Notes under the pieces: generated by a model
What the model was told of the DNA's origin: nothing
Databases searched by the model: none
What the model saw: only the letters and a program-made list of their open reading frames with translations
Position numbers and translations under genes: made by a program
Shown: positions 17,357 to 25,502 of the stretch, in pieces
Numbering within the stretch: position 1 is the first letter of the stretch
How the letters are laid out: every line of letters begins with the position of its first letter
From: JALYNX01 sp040905925
GTDB taxonomy: Bacteria > Actinomycetota > Acidimicrobiia > Spongiisociales > ZC4RG35
Direction: 5' to 3'
Assembly: GCA_040905925.1 (NCBI GenBank)
Contig: JBBDQO010000018.1
Coordinates: 1 to 55,649, forward strand
DNA length: 55,649 nt

Positions 17357-17423
17357 GTGGCCATGGTAGCTATCGGCGGCATCCGCTCAACGAGATGGAC
17401 TAGAGCAAAGGACCGGCCCTGGT

Positions 17424-17429
17424 TACGCT
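17424..17429 (+). promoter_or_regulatory. Candidate -10 element of the M23 peptidase gene
   Basis: TACGCT lies 8 nt before the ATG at 17438. No SD sequence precedes the start, so a leaderless mRNA is likely. Confidence 0.35.
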
Positions 17430-17437
17430 TGCACCGC

Positions 17438-18529
17438 ATGGTTGCCGCGAGGACGCATCGTCGCGTCGTTCTGCTTGTCATCCTGACCGCCCTGGTGGCT
17501 TCTCTATTTCCACTTGCCTCCCTGGCGGTCAGCCAGGCCCAGGTCAATGAGGCGTGCGCCGACTCGCGCGAGCAGCTCGAGGAGTACCGGGCAGCGCAGG
17601 CCGAGTTCGAGGAGGCGGCGCTCGAATATGAGGGAGTCCTCAACGAGGTCGAGAGGGTCGAGCGCAAACAGGACCGAGTTGAAGGGTCAATGGCGGTTCA
17701 CACCGAGGAACGCGACCGCATCCAACAACAGATCGAAGAACAGGCAGTCGAGCTCTACATGCGGGGCGGTCTCTCCAGCCCGGGGATCATCCTGTCGGCT
17801 TCTTCGGTCGATCAGCTGATGACTACCTCCGAGTTTCTCACCGAGGCCGCCACTGGCGGCCAGAGCTCCATCGACGAGTTGATCGCCGCCCGGAGCGAGC
17901 TCAATAGGTTCGCCGGCGATCTCTCCGACACCCGCGACGAGTTGAAGTTGGTCGAGGCCGACAAACTCGATGCCAGGAACCGCCAGGAGACGGCCATGGA
18001 GGCCGAGCAGGCCGCATACGGCAAGCTGTCGGACCGCTGCAAGGCCCTGACCTCCAGATACGACACCGAGCGGCGTGCCGCGGCTGCAGCAGCCAGGTCC
18101 CGGGCGAGCGGGTCAGTCCAGGTGGGGTCGTTCATCTGCCCCTTCACACCGGGTCGGACCTCATTCATCGATTCCTGGGGTTTCCCGAGGTCCGGCGGAA
18201 GGAGTCACAAGGGGACCGACATGATGGCCGCCAGCGGCGAGGCGATGTACGCCGTGACCAGCGGGGTGGTCCGCATCTCGCACAGCTCTCTAGGGGGGAA
18301 TTCGATCTGGCTGTCGGGAGACAACGGAATCGCCTTCTACTACGCCCATCTTTCCGGGTTCAATGTCGGCTCGGGCGCAAGGGTGAGTCAGGGCCAGACC
18401 GTCGGCTTCAATGGTTCCTCGGGCAACGCATCCGGAGGGAGCCCTCACCTCCATTTCGAGATCCATCCGGGGGGGACAGGCTCACCGGCCGTCAATCCCT
18501 ATCCGACCGTTGCCGCGGCCTGCAGGTAA
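17438..18529 (+). CDS. Secreted M23 (LytM-type) peptidoglycan peptidase with coiled coil
   Basis: A 363-residue protein. A signal peptide (basic start, VVLLVILTALVASLFPLASLAVSQA) is followed by a long coiled coil rich in Glu/Arg/Gln (about residues 36-225), then an M23 domain. The zinc motifs HKGTD and HLHFE are both present, so the enzyme should be active, unlike EnvC-type activators. It would cut cell-wall cross-links during growth or division. The longer upstream frame covers the riboswitch region and is not used. It is followed 10 nt later by the RsiG-like gene. Confidence 0.9.
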   Translation: MVAARTHRRVVLLVILTALVASLFPLASLAVSQAQVNEACADSREQLEEYRAAQAEFEEAALEYEGVLNEVERVERKQDRVEGSMAVHTEERDRIQQQIEEQAVELYMRGGLSSPGIILSASSVDQLMTTSEFLTEAATGGQSSIDELIAARSELNRFAGDLSDTRDELKLVEADKLDARNRQETAMEAEQAAYGKLSDRCKALTSRYDTERRAAAAAARSRASGSVQVGSFICPFTPGRTSFIDSWGFPRSGGRSHKGTDMMAASGEAMYAVTSGVVRISHSSLGGNSIWLSGDNGIAFYYAHLSGFNVGSGARVSQGQTVGFNGSSGNASGGSPHLHFEIHPGGTGSPAVNPYPTVAAACR

Positions 18530-18539
18530 CCTCTACACA

Positions 18540-19067
18540 GTGACCGGACAGCGCCGAATCGACACCGTCCTCCAGCCCGAGTACCTCGCCGACCTCGGGA
18601 CGCTCGACCTCGACGAGTTGAGGGCGCGGCGAGACACTGCAGAGGACGTTGAGACCCAAATCTCCTATTACCGCCGTCTGCTACATGGCCGTATGGACTT
18701 GTTGAACTTCGAGCTCCGTCGTCGCACCGGTGAGGAGGAACGGTCACTTCTCGACGCGCTTCCTGAGATCCTCGCCGCCGGGATGACTCTCGGCTCCGAG
18801 CCAAACCTCCGCTATATCGACGTGATGCCTCCGTTGCCGGCAACCACCGGCCGGCGTCTCATCGACAAGATCATGGACGACGGGATACTCACCCAGCTCC
18901 CCGAGTTGTCCGACGAAGAGGTTGACGAGTCCTTGGAGCGGCTCCGAGAAGTGGAAGCCGAGTTGTCGACACAGCGAAAGCAGCTGCACAGTGTCATCGA
19001 CGCACTCCAGGACGAGATCGTCGCCCGCTACCGGAGCCAACAGGGCCAGGCACAGGTCTCCGGATAG
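18540..19067 (+). CDS. RsiG-like anti-sigma protein with two c-di-GMP-type motifs
   Basis: A 175-residue, mostly helical cytoplasmic protein with a GTG start preceded by AGGT. It carries two copies of the motif E-x3-S-x2-R-x3-H-x3-D: E38/S42/R45/H49/D53 and E139/S143/R146/H150/D154. Streptomyces RsiG binds two c-di-GMP molecules through E-x3-S-x2-R-x3-Q-x3-D on antiparallel helices and then sequesters sigma WhiG. Here both copies have His in place of Gln. No WhiG-like sigma gene lies in the window. The family assignment rests on this exact double pattern and overall length. Confidence 0.72.
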   Translation: MTGQRRIDTVLQPEYLADLGTLDLDELRARRDTAEDVETQISYYRRLLHGRMDLLNFELRRRTGEEERSLLDALPEILAAGMTLGSEPNLRYIDVMPPLPATTGRRLIDKIMDDGILTQLPELSDEEVDESLERLREVEAELSTQRKQLHSVIDALQDEIVARYRSQQGQAQVSG

Positions 19068-19070
19068 GCC

Positions 19071-20018
19071 TTGTTAGCCGCAAAGACCCGCTCGGGTCTG
19101 GTCGAAACGCTCCACGACGGTGCGGTGGCGGTGGTGTCCGCGGATGGGGATTTGATCGCTTGGTCCGGGGACATCGACCGGCCTTACTACCTTCGATCGG
19201 CCGCCAAGCCGTTTCAGGCGGCGGTGGCCCAGCAAGCAGGCGCCCTGCTCCGCCCGGTCGAGTTGGCGGTCGCGGCCGGATCCCACGACGGTCATCCGGT
19301 CCACGTTGCCCTGGTTGAGTCGATGCTCCATACGGTCGGGCTCGACGCTTCGGATCTTCGTTGCCCGGCGAGCTGGCCGCTCTCCTCGGACGCCGAGCGA
19401 CGACTTGCCCGCGAAGGTCATGTCTCACCTCGCCCCCTCTGGCACAACTGCTCGGGCAAACATGCCGCCTGGTTGCGGGCGACCCGTGCCCAGGGCTGGT
19501 CAACCGAGAGCTATCTGGCGCCAGATCATCCGATCCAACAACTGATCACCGAAATGGTGAGCGACCTCGGGCAGCACAGAGCGGACCCGGTCGGCATCGA
19601 CGGATGCGGCGCTCCCGTGTTGCGGACGACAACTCGGGTGATGGCTCTCCTCTATGCGATGCTCTCTCATCACCCCGCTCTGCGGCCGGTCTTCATCTCC
19701 ATGCACCGCTATCCGGCGCTGGTCTCCGGGACGGGCCAGGGTGACACCACCATCGCCGTCACCATGAATGCCGTGGCCAAGAGGGGCGCGGAAGGTTGTA
19801 TGGGAGTTGCTCTCGAGCGGAGGCTCGGAATCGCGGTCAAGTCGTGGGACGGTCTGCAGACGGTCGCCACCGTAGGTGCGGCGGCTGCCCTCGACGCACT
19901 CGGAGAGCCCTCTGCCTACGTAGCCGATCAGATCGCCACGATCGGGCGGCCCAAGATCATGGGTGGCGACGTACAGGTCGGCGAGTTGGAGCCGAGGGTC
20001 GAGATGCGATGGGCGTGA
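19071..20018 (+). CDS. Asparaginase II family protein
   Basis: A 315-residue protein of the thermolabile/Rhizobium-type asparaginase family, which hydrolyses asparagine to aspartate and ammonia. Family landmarks are YLRSAAKPFQA, AAGSHDGHPVHV, LWHNCSGKHAAWL, GIDGCGAPV and SGTGQGDT-like VSGTGQGDTTI. The likely start is TTG, three bases after the RsiG-like stop, and no other start fits the N-terminus. It overlaps the next gene by 10 nt. Confidence 0.88.
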   Translation: MLAAKTRSGLVETLHDGAVAVVSADGDLIAWSGDIDRPYYLRSAAKPFQAAVAQQAGALLRPVELAVAAGSHDGHPVHVALVESMLHTVGLDASDLRCPASWPLSSDAERRLAREGHVSPRPLWHNCSGKHAAWLRATRAQGWSTESYLAPDHPIQQLITEMVSDLGQHRADPVGIDGCGAPVLRTTTRVMALLYAMLSHHPALRPVFISMHRYPALVSGTGQGDTTIAVTMNAVAKRGAEGCMGVALERRLGIAVKSWDGLQTVATVGAAAALDALGEPSAYVADQIATIGRPKIMGGDVQVGELEPRVEMRWA

Positions 20019-20908
20019 GCGGAACTACCTCTCCTTGGCTGGCTCTGGAGGACGCCGGTCCTCCGGCCGACGAGTTCGTCGGCCCTTTTCCGCTGGCAGG
20101 GTTCATCGCGGCCTGGTGGTCTCATCTCGGCGGCGGGGAGCCGCTGATCGTCGAGAGTGGCAGGTCGAAGCTCCCCCTCACCGCTGATTCTCAGATGCTT
20201 CGTATCGCCGGTGACGCCGACCTCACCGACTACCACAGCCCGCTCGGCGACGAGGTCGAGCAACTTGGCACCCAGCTCGGAGCGATGGTGGCGGAGGGAT
20301 TTAGCGTCTCCCTGGATTCCCTACCCGAAGCCTCGGCTACGCGCTTGGTGTCCGGTCTTGCCGCCACCGGCCTGGACGTGACAGCCCGACCTGACGTAGT
20401 AGTCACGGTGATCGAATCGACTCCCGGCGTCGATTACCTGGCGACGCTCGGCAAGCGGCACCGACACGAGGTGAGGAGGAAGCGACGCCGCTACGAGGAA
20501 CAGATCGGGCCGGTCATCGTCGACACCGACCGCGATGGAGCCTTCGACAGGTTCGCCGAACTTCATCGAATGTCACCAGGTCGCAAAGGGCGGTTCATGA
20601 TCGATGAGCGCGAGGAGTTCTTTCGCTCTCTCTACAGCCAGCCCGGGTGGCGGGTCGACGAGTTGTTCGCCGGTGGGAGAGTTGTGGCCGCCCTCTTCGG
20701 ATTCTCAGAGGGGGCCACCTATTACCTGTACAACAGCGCCCACGACAGCGAGCTCGCCGAGGCGTCGCCCGGCATCGTCTTGCTCACTCACACCATCGAA
20801 CGCCTGGCTGGAGAAGGCGTCACCAGGTTCGACTTTCTCAAAGGTGACGAGGAATACAAGACTCGTCTCGGAGCTTCGCCTCGTCAGCTCTACCGGATCG
20901 AGGCCTGA
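20009..20908 (+). CDS. GNAT/FemAB-like acetyltransferase (BioF2-like)
   Basis: A 299-residue protein. The C-terminal half has the BioF2-like GNAT pattern: YLATLGKRHRHEVRRKRRRYEE, a basic helix; then GGRVVAALFGFSEGATYYLYNSAHD and GIVLLTHTIERLAGEGVTRFDFLKGDEEYK. It probably transfers an acyl or aminoacyl group to an unknown acceptor. It lies between the asparaginase and mshA with overlaps at both ends. The substrate cannot be predicted. Confidence 0.78.
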   Translation: MGVSGTTSPWLALEDAGPPADEFVGPFPLAGFIAAWWSHLGGGEPLIVESGRSKLPLTADSQMLRIAGDADLTDYHSPLGDEVEQLGTQLGAMVAEGFSVSLDSLPEASATRLVSGLAATGLDVTARPDVVVTVIESTPGVDYLATLGKRHRHEVRRKRRRYEEQIGPVIVDTDRDGAFDRFAELHRMSPGRKGRFMIDEREEFFRSLYSQPGWRVDELFAGGRVVAALFGFSEGATYYLYNSAHDSELAEASPGIVLLTHTIERLAGEGVTRFDFLKGDEEYKTRLGASPRQLYRIEA

Positions 20909-22119
20909 TGGGCGATCATGTCGTCTTCCTATCACTGCACACCTGCCCCCTGGTGCAGCCCGGGCGGGGTTGGGCCGGTGGGATGAACGTCTACGTGGAC
21001 GAGCTGGCGCGGGCCATGGCCAGGGAGGGGATCGAGGTCGACGTATTCACGCGACGTCACGACCGTGAGGTGCCGGAGTCGATCACTGTCGAACCGGGCT
21101 TCTCCCTCCACCACGTGGAGGCAGGGCCGCCACGCGAGCTCGATCCCGGGCGCGCCCTCCGCTATCTAGGTATCTATGCCGACGCCGTGATCGACCGCAT
21201 GGGCTTCATGCGAGATGTCTGTCTGGTGCACAGCCACTACTGGCTTTCAGGCTGGGCAGGGTTGAGGATCAAGAGGCATTTCGGACTGCCCCACATTCAT
21301 TCGTCCCACACCCTGGGCCGGGTGAACGAGGCGCACCGGCGCGGAGACGAGACTCCGGAGCGTCTCATGAGAATCGCCGCCGAGCAGGAAGTGATCGAAG
21401 AGTCGGACGTCAACGTTGTCTCCGACACTTCGGAACGCGAGGACCTGATCACCCGGTATGGAGCCGATCCCAGCCGGATCTCGATCGTCGCCCCCGGGGT
21501 GGATCACGGTCTTTTCGTGCCCGGTGCCCGCGAGGCGGCGCGGATTCGTCTCGGATGGCCCGACGTCACCACCGTGCTCTATGTGGGGAGGATCCAACCT
21601 GTGAAAGGCCCCGATCTGGCGATCGAGGCCTTTGCGGAGATCACGAATCACATTGCGGACGCTCGCCTGGTGTTGGTGGGGGCCCCTTCAGGTGACGATG
21701 GCGCGCGGGAGATGGAACGGCTCCAGCGGATGGTGAAGCGATACGACCTGGGCCACCTGGTGACATTTGCCGAGCCGGTCCCTCATCGTGAGCTCGCTGA
21801 CGTCTATCGGGCCGCGGACGTGATCTTGGTCCCGTCGCGCAGCGAGTCGTTCGGGTTGGTCGCGGCCGAGGCGCAGGCATCGGGTGTGCCGGTGGTCGCC
21901 GCGTCGGTGGGCGGCCTCAGGACGGTGGTCGGTGAGGGGTCGGGCGGGGTCTTGGTCGGCGGTTGGGACCCCAACGTCTGGGCGGAGACGGCCCTCCAGG
22001 TGTTGATCGATCCAGTCTTGCGCTCGACGCTGGAGGACGCCGGTCCCCGATGGGCGGGACGTTTCTCGTGGGAGTCGACCGTGGCGGATCTCACCGCTAT
22101 CTATGGGGCCTTGACTTGA
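20908..22119 (+). CDS. mshA: GT4 glycosyltransferase, MshA-like (mycothiol biosynthesis)
   Basis: A 403-residue GT-B enzyme. The N-terminal LHTCPLVQPGRGWAGGMNVYVDELA matches the MshA loop that binds inositol phosphate. The C-terminal GT4 parts are VLYVGRIQPVKGPDLAIEAF and SRSESFGLVAAEAQASGVPV (EX7E). MshA joins UDP-GlcNAc to inositol 1-phosphate, the first step of mycothiol synthesis. A YbjN protein follows directly, as in mycobacterial mshA loci, which supports the call. Another GT4 sugar acceptor remains possible, as mshB and mshC are not in view. Confidence 0.78.
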   Translation: MGDHVVFLSLHTCPLVQPGRGWAGGMNVYVDELARAMAREGIEVDVFTRRHDREVPESITVEPGFSLHHVEAGPPRELDPGRALRYLGIYADAVIDRMGFMRDVCLVHSHYWLSGWAGLRIKRHFGLPHIHSSHTLGRVNEAHRRGDETPERLMRIAAEQEVIEESDVNVVSDTSEREDLITRYGADPSRISIVAPGVDHGLFVPGAREAARIRLGWPDVTTVLYVGRIQPVKGPDLAIEAFAEITNHIADARLVLVGAPSGDDGAREMERLQRMVKRYDLGHLVTFAEPVPHRELADVYRAADVILVPSRSESFGLVAAEAQASGVPVVAASVGGLRTVVGEGSGGVLVGGWDPNVWAETALQVLIDPVLRSTLEDAGPRWAGRFSWESTVADLTAIYGALT

Positions 22120-22130
22120 GGGAGATCCTG

Positions 22131-22535
22131 GTGGCCCGGATCCGGCAATGGCTCGATGATCCGGACTCGAGTGTCGAGTACGCCGAGGAAGTGGAGGGTC
22201 GGTGGGCGGTCCGGATGCGGCAACAGGTTCGCGACACGACGACGGTCTGGTTCACGGTCCTGGAGCGAAGTCTGGATTATAAGGCCTATGTGATTCCGGT
22301 CCCGCCCCAGCCCGTGGAGGTCCTCCGCCAGGCGCTGATGCGCAACCAGCGGGCCTGGCGAGCGTTCTTCGCCATCGATGCGGAGGGGGATCTGCTGCTG
22401 CGAGGGCGGGTGCCCGCCGACCGGGTGACTCTGCTCGAGCTCGACCGTGTGCTTGGCGAGATCTACGAGACGATCGAGCTGTCGTTCCGCGCGATGGTGG
22501 GCGTCATCGTGGTGAGTCGCGAAAATTCTGGTTAG
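22131..22535 (+). CDS. YbjN-like protein
   Basis: A 134-residue protein resembling type III secretion-chaperone-like YbjN proteins: RIRQWLDDPDSSVEYAEEVEGRWAVRM, VWFTVLERSLDYKAYVIPVP and LMRNQRAWRAFFAIDAEGDLLLRG. I chose the GTG at 22131 because GGGAG lies 6 nt upstream; a TTG overlapping the mshA stop is the alternative. The mshA-ybjN pairing is conserved in actinobacteria. The biochemical role is unknown. Confidence 0.78.
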   Translation: MARIRQWLDDPDSSVEYAEEVEGRWAVRMRQQVRDTTTVWFTVLERSLDYKAYVIPVPPQPVEVLRQALMRNQRAWRAFFAIDAEGDLLLRGRVPADRVTLLELDRVLGEIYETIELSFRAMVGVIVVSRENSG

Positions 22536-22675
22536 AAACTTGTGAACACTCGCTTGTTGACAAGCCCTGTGGATAACCCCGTTTGCTGTTGGTAACCGCC
22601 CCGGGACCACCCGTATTCACCCTGCTGACGATAGTCGGCGCTGTTTGATGATCTGTTGGGTCGTGGAGAGGGTTG

Positions 22676-22704
22676 TTGATCCGATGAGCTCGGATCCGTA
22701 GATT
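22676..22704 (+). promoter_or_regulatory. Predicted promoter of an intergenic RNA
   Basis: TTGATC (22676-22681), a 17-nt spacer and TAGATT (22699-22704). The predicted start falls at about 22711-22712, the first base of the outer stem of the structured segment that follows. Confidence 0.4.
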
Positions 22705-22711
22705 CGGGTCT

Positions 22712-22800
22712 GCGAACGCCCGAGAGGCAGTTCGGAGAAGCGTCCGTTCGGGGAAGTGCGGAGGAGGCTCCGAGAGGTCACTCGGGCGTCTCGCTGTTCC
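22712..22800 (+). ncRNA. Candidate structured small RNA
   Basis: It lies in the gap between the convergent YbjN and CAP genes (22536-22810). GCGAACGCCCGAG (22712-22724) pairs with CTCGGGCGTCTCGC (22781-22794), 13 base pairs with one bulge, so the two ends of an 83-nt segment close on each other. A second stem, TCGGAG (22732-22737) with CTCCGA (22768-22773), lies inside. The interior has several GGA motifs. It lacks the conserved SRP RNA apical loop and there is no T run after it. It is not a known family that I can name. Confidence 0.35.
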
Positions 22801-22810
22801 CCGCAACGGT

Positions 22811-23494
22811 TCAGTTATGGCAGAGCTGGCCGAAGCGACCGGCCTCGACACAGTTTCGACCGGGGACCACGGCCTTGTCCGGCCCCACGATCATCGTGGT
22901 CGTGGTTGTGGGGGCAACCGTGGTCGTAGTCGCAGCGGTGGTCGGCGTGTTGGTCGAGTCCGGCTTGGTGGTGTCGGGGCTCGAGGCTTCGGTGGTGCCC
23001 GGCGACTCGGAGACGGCGGTGGTGGTGGTGGTGGCGGGCGCCGGGGTCGATCCCTTCTTCATGAAGACGACCGTGACGTAGAGGTAACCGTCCTGGCTTC
23101 CGGTACCGATGCCGACGTAGTTGTAGTCACCCAGAATGTTGGCTTTGTGTCCCGGTGAGTTCATGAAGGCTTGGTGGAGGCTGCTCGCGCTCTGACCCTT
23201 GCCTACGTTCTCCCCCATCCTTTCCCATCCAGTTCCGCCGGCGGCACCGAGCTCGGCGCTGGACGAGTGGTAGATATCACCGGCGGCCATCATGTCGGCG
23301 GTGTGGTTTCTGGCGTGTGAGACGAGGCCGCCGTCGACAGAGAGGGGCCCCAGACCAGCGTCGGCCCGTGAGGCGTTGATCTGGGCGAGGAACTCGGCTT
23401 CGGTGCCCGAGTCGGCGCCCGCGGCCAGGCCGAGCCCGATGGTTGCCAGGGCGGCAACGAGCATAAGTGATGGCCAGCGCCTTTTCCCCGTCAT
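22811..23494 (-). CDS. Secreted CAP/SCP-domain protein
   Basis: A 227-residue protein with a signal peptide (KRRWPSLMLVAALATIGLGLAAGA), a CAP domain at about 30-150 and a Thr/Pro-rich C-terminal tail. The domain shows LAQINASRADAGLGPLSVD, HARNHTADMMAAG, GENVGKG and FMNSPGHKANIL, as in bacterial YkwD-like proteins. The tail (about 150-205) is a likely cell-wall-spanning linker and ends in CVEAGRFGQLCHN, a possible disulfide. The function of bacterial CAP proteins is mostly unknown. Confidence 0.9.
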   Translation of the reverse strand: MTGKRRWPSLMLVAALATIGLGLAAGADSGTEAEFLAQINASRADAGLGPLSVDGGLVSHARNHTADMMAAGDIYHSSSAELGAAGGTGWERMGENVGKGQSASSLHQAFMNSPGHKANILGDYNYVGIGTGSQDGYLYVTVVFMKKGSTPAPATTTTTAVSESPGTTEASSPDTTKPDSTNTPTTAATTTTVAPTTTTTMIVGPDKAVVPGRNCVEAGRFGQLCHN

Positions 23495-23556
23495 ATAGGG
23501 GTTATCGGCTCTCCCTCAGTGGGCTTTAACCACCGAGGGTGGGTGAGGAGGCGCCG

Positions 23557-24438
23557 TCAGATCCCGAACATCACCTCGCGGAGGCTGATCACACTCGATA
23601 CGAGGGTATCGGGGTCGAGCTTCATGGAACCCAGACGGAGGCCTTTCATCCCCTCGCCCCGGTTGGTCATGACCCGGAGCGCGTCCTCTTCGTGGATCAG
23701 GATCCCGAGCCCGAGACAGCCACCGCCCTCGTCCTGAACCCCGACCAGCACATGATGGAGACGCCCCAGGTTGAGACCCATCGGAAGCGTCGGCGCAAAC
23801 ACTGTGGGGCGGACCTTCCATCGTTCCAGGGGCGGGGCGAGTGCGGTAGCGAACAAGACAGTGCGCCGCTGGGCCCTCTCATCGGGTGAGACTGGGTTGA
23901 GATTGGGATCGCTGGGGGCGACCGTCACGTCGAGCCCGAGGAAACGGCGAAGCATCCCGACCACCGGTTCCATCTCTCCGCCTCTCTGCAGGGCGATCAC
24001 CTTGTCGGGTCGGCAAAGCTCGGCCTTGTGGTATTTGAGGGTCTCCCCGGCGACGCCGGACACCACTGCTGTCGTGTCGAGAATGACCAGGTCTGCCAGG
24101 CGTTTGGCGGCGTCGACCATCGCAGCAGTCGCCACCACCTGTTGCAGGACGAGCCGGGCCGGGGTGATCGTGCCCACGAAGTGCAGCTGGTCGGGGATGG
24201 CGACTTCGTCGATATCGCTCGGGGTCCGGATGATCTTGAGACCGACACACGCTGGCGGGCCTACCGTGGAGTTGCCGACATCGGCGTCGACCAGGGCAAC
24301 GGTTCTCCCGGCGGCCACAGCCAGCCGGGCCGCCTGGAGGGCCAGGGTCGTCTTTCCCGTGTCGACCCCGCCCATGAGCATCGCCACCTTGGCTCTCGAT
24401 ACTTCCCGGGCCAGTGTTTCGTTGCTCGGCTCGACCAT
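23557..24438 (-). CDS. Clp1/Grc3-type P-loop polynucleotide kinase-like protein
   Basis: A 293-residue protein. The Walker A GGVDTGKTTL (residues 23-32) has the Asp found in the G-x-x-D-x-GK(S/T) pattern of Clp1/Grc3 RNA 5'-kinases, and DADVGNSTVGPPACVGL (about 50-66) matches their D-x-D-x-G-Q loop, with Asn for Gln. LVILDTTAVVSGVAGETLKYHK is the Walker B-like lid region. The C-terminal part is unlike yeast Clp1. Phosphorylation of RNA or DNA 5' ends is a reasonable guess. The start is ATG, with TATATT 5 nt upstream. Confidence 0.72.
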   Translation of the reverse strand: MVEPSNETLAREVSRAKVAMLMGGVDTGKTTLALQAARLAVAAGRTVALVDADVGNSTVGPPACVGLKIIRTPSDIDEVAIPDQLHFVGTITPARLVLQQVVATAAMVDAAKRLADLVILDTTAVVSGVAGETLKYHKAELCRPDKVIALQRGGEMEPVVGMLRRFLGLDVTVAPSDPNLNPVSPDERAQRRTVLFATALAPPLERWKVRPTVFAPTLPMGLNLGRLHHVLVGVQDEGGGCLGLGILIHEEDALRVMTNRGEGMKGLRLGSMKLDPDTLVSSVISLREVMFGI

Positions 24439-24443
24439 GACGC

Positions 24444-24449
24444 AATATA
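24444..24449 (-). promoter_or_regulatory. Candidate -10 element of the Clp1/Grc3-like gene
   Basis: TATATT on the minus strand ends 5 nt before the ATG at 24438. There is no SD sequence in between. Confidence 0.4.
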
Positions 24450-24502
24450 CGCTGGTGCCGAGAACTCCCCGACCGCCCCACGGGGTCAGCGCGTCATTGG
24501 TC

Positions 24503-24508
24503 TAGCGT
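24503..24508 (+). promoter_or_regulatory. Candidate -10 element of the SAM hydrolase gene
   Basis: TAGCGT lies 8 nt before the ATG at 24517, again without an SD sequence. Confidence 0.35.
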
Positions 24509-24516
24509 CAGTGCGA

Positions 24517-25341
24517 ATGTCGTTGCCGATCAGCTTTCTCTCCGACTACGGGCACAGCGACGAGTTCGTCGGAGTGGTCCACGGTGTGCTAGCGAAGCTG
24601 GCGCCCGATTCGCGGGTTATCGACATCACCCACAACACCCCTCGTGGTGACATCCGCTCCGGTGCGCTGCACCTGACGAGGGCCATCCAATACCTTCCCG
24701 AAGGAGTGGCGCTGGTGGTGGTCGACCCCGAGGTGGGCTCTGCCAGGAAGGCGCTGGCCGTTGCCACCGGTTGGGGGTTCTTCGTCGGTCCCGACAACGG
24801 GGTGCTGTCACCTGCCGTCGCCATGGTGGGCGGGGCCACCGAGATGGTGTCGATCGAGAACCCCGAAGCCATGATCCCGTCGCCCGGCGAGACGTTCCAT
24901 GGCCGGGACGTCTTCGCTCCGGCGGCGGCACTTCTCGCCTCGGGTGAGGCCGGTCTTGCCGACCTCGGGCCACCCATCACGCCAGACCAGGTGCGGCCAT
25001 TGCTGTTGCCTCTTCCCAAGGTGGATGGGTTGACCGTGTCCGGTGAGGCGTGGTGGGTGGACCATTTCGGCAACGTGCAAACCAATATCGGGCCTGACGA
25101 GTTGGCCTCGGTCGGCGTGCATCCTGGGACTGTTGTCACGCTCCGGATCGGGGCCGCGATTCATTCCATTCCCTGGGTGGGCGCCTATGCCGATGTGGCC
25201 AGTGGCGAGCCCCTGATCCATGTCGACTCCGCCGGTCTGATCGCCGTGGCTGTCCGCGAGGGTCGGGCCGACGAACTGCTCAACCTCGCCGACGGGGTGG
25301 CGGTCACGCTGGCGGGAAGAGGATCGCCCCCAATTGGATGA
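24517..25341 (+). CDS. S-adenosylmethionine hydrolase (DUF62/SAM hydroxide adenosyltransferase)
   Basis: A 274-residue protein. The family splits SAM into adenosine and methionine with water as nucleophile. Signatures visible are the N-terminal FLSDYGHSDEFVGVVHGV, IDITHNTPRGDIRSGA, VVDPEVGSARKALAV, GPDNGVLSPA and FHGRDVFAPAAA. The C-terminal domain starts near VDHFGNVQTNI. It is divergent from the Clp1/Grc3-like gene, with 78 nt between starts. No operon partner follows. Confidence 0.92.
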   Translation: MSLPISFLSDYGHSDEFVGVVHGVLAKLAPDSRVIDITHNTPRGDIRSGALHLTRAIQYLPEGVALVVVDPEVGSARKALAVATGWGFFVGPDNGVLSPAVAMVGGATEMVSIENPEAMIPSPGETFHGRDVFAPAAALLASGEAGLADLGPPITPDQVRPLLLPLPKVDGLTVSGEAWWVDHFGNVQTNIGPDELASVGVHPGTVVTLRIGAAIHSIPWVGAYADVASGEPLIHVDSAGLIAVAVREGRADELLNLADGVAVTLAGRGSPPIG

Positions 25342-25402
25342 GGCCGGCGACCGCGAGCAGGACGAGCAGGATCACGATGATGATGGCGGTGGCGGGTCGC
25401 AC
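25304..25402 (-). CDS. Possible 32-residue single-helix membrane peptide
   Basis: GTG-started frame reading MRPATAIIIVILLVLLAVAG then LIQLGAILFPPA and a stop. One hydrophobic helix covers nearly all of it. It lies antisense to the last codons of the SAM hydrolase gene by 38 nt. No good ribosome site is seen, so this is weakly supported. Together with the hairpin at 25473-25502 it is the only content I see in 25342-25645. Confidence 0.3.
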   Translation of the reverse strand: MRPATAIIIVILLVLLAVAGLIQLGAILFPPA

Positions 25403-25472
25403 GAAGGGGCGAATCTACTGTTTCCTGAAGCACTCCCCTCCAGGGCTCGAGAGAAGAGTCACACAGAAAGAT

Positions 25473-25502
25473 GTCGGGGCCCCCATAAATGAGGGCCCCG
25501 AC
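25473..25502. terminator. Strong hairpin, probable terminator
   Basis: A perfect 10-bp inverted repeat GTCGGGGCCC (25473-25482) with its complement at 25493-25502 and a 10-nt loop. The minus strand is followed by ATCTTTCTGTG, the plus strand has no T run. It lies between the SAM hydrolase and glutaredoxin genes. Confidence 0.5.

Noticed and set aside
22540..22565. TTGTGAAC-containing stretch as a Rex operator
   Set aside because: The second half (TTCACAA) is missing and the site is downstream of ybjN, away from respiratory genes.
22568..22576. Perfect DnaA box (TGTGGATAA) after ybjN
   Set aside because: It is single, with no cluster of boxes, no AT-rich stretch and no dnaA, dnaN or parAB genes, so it is not evidence of an origin.
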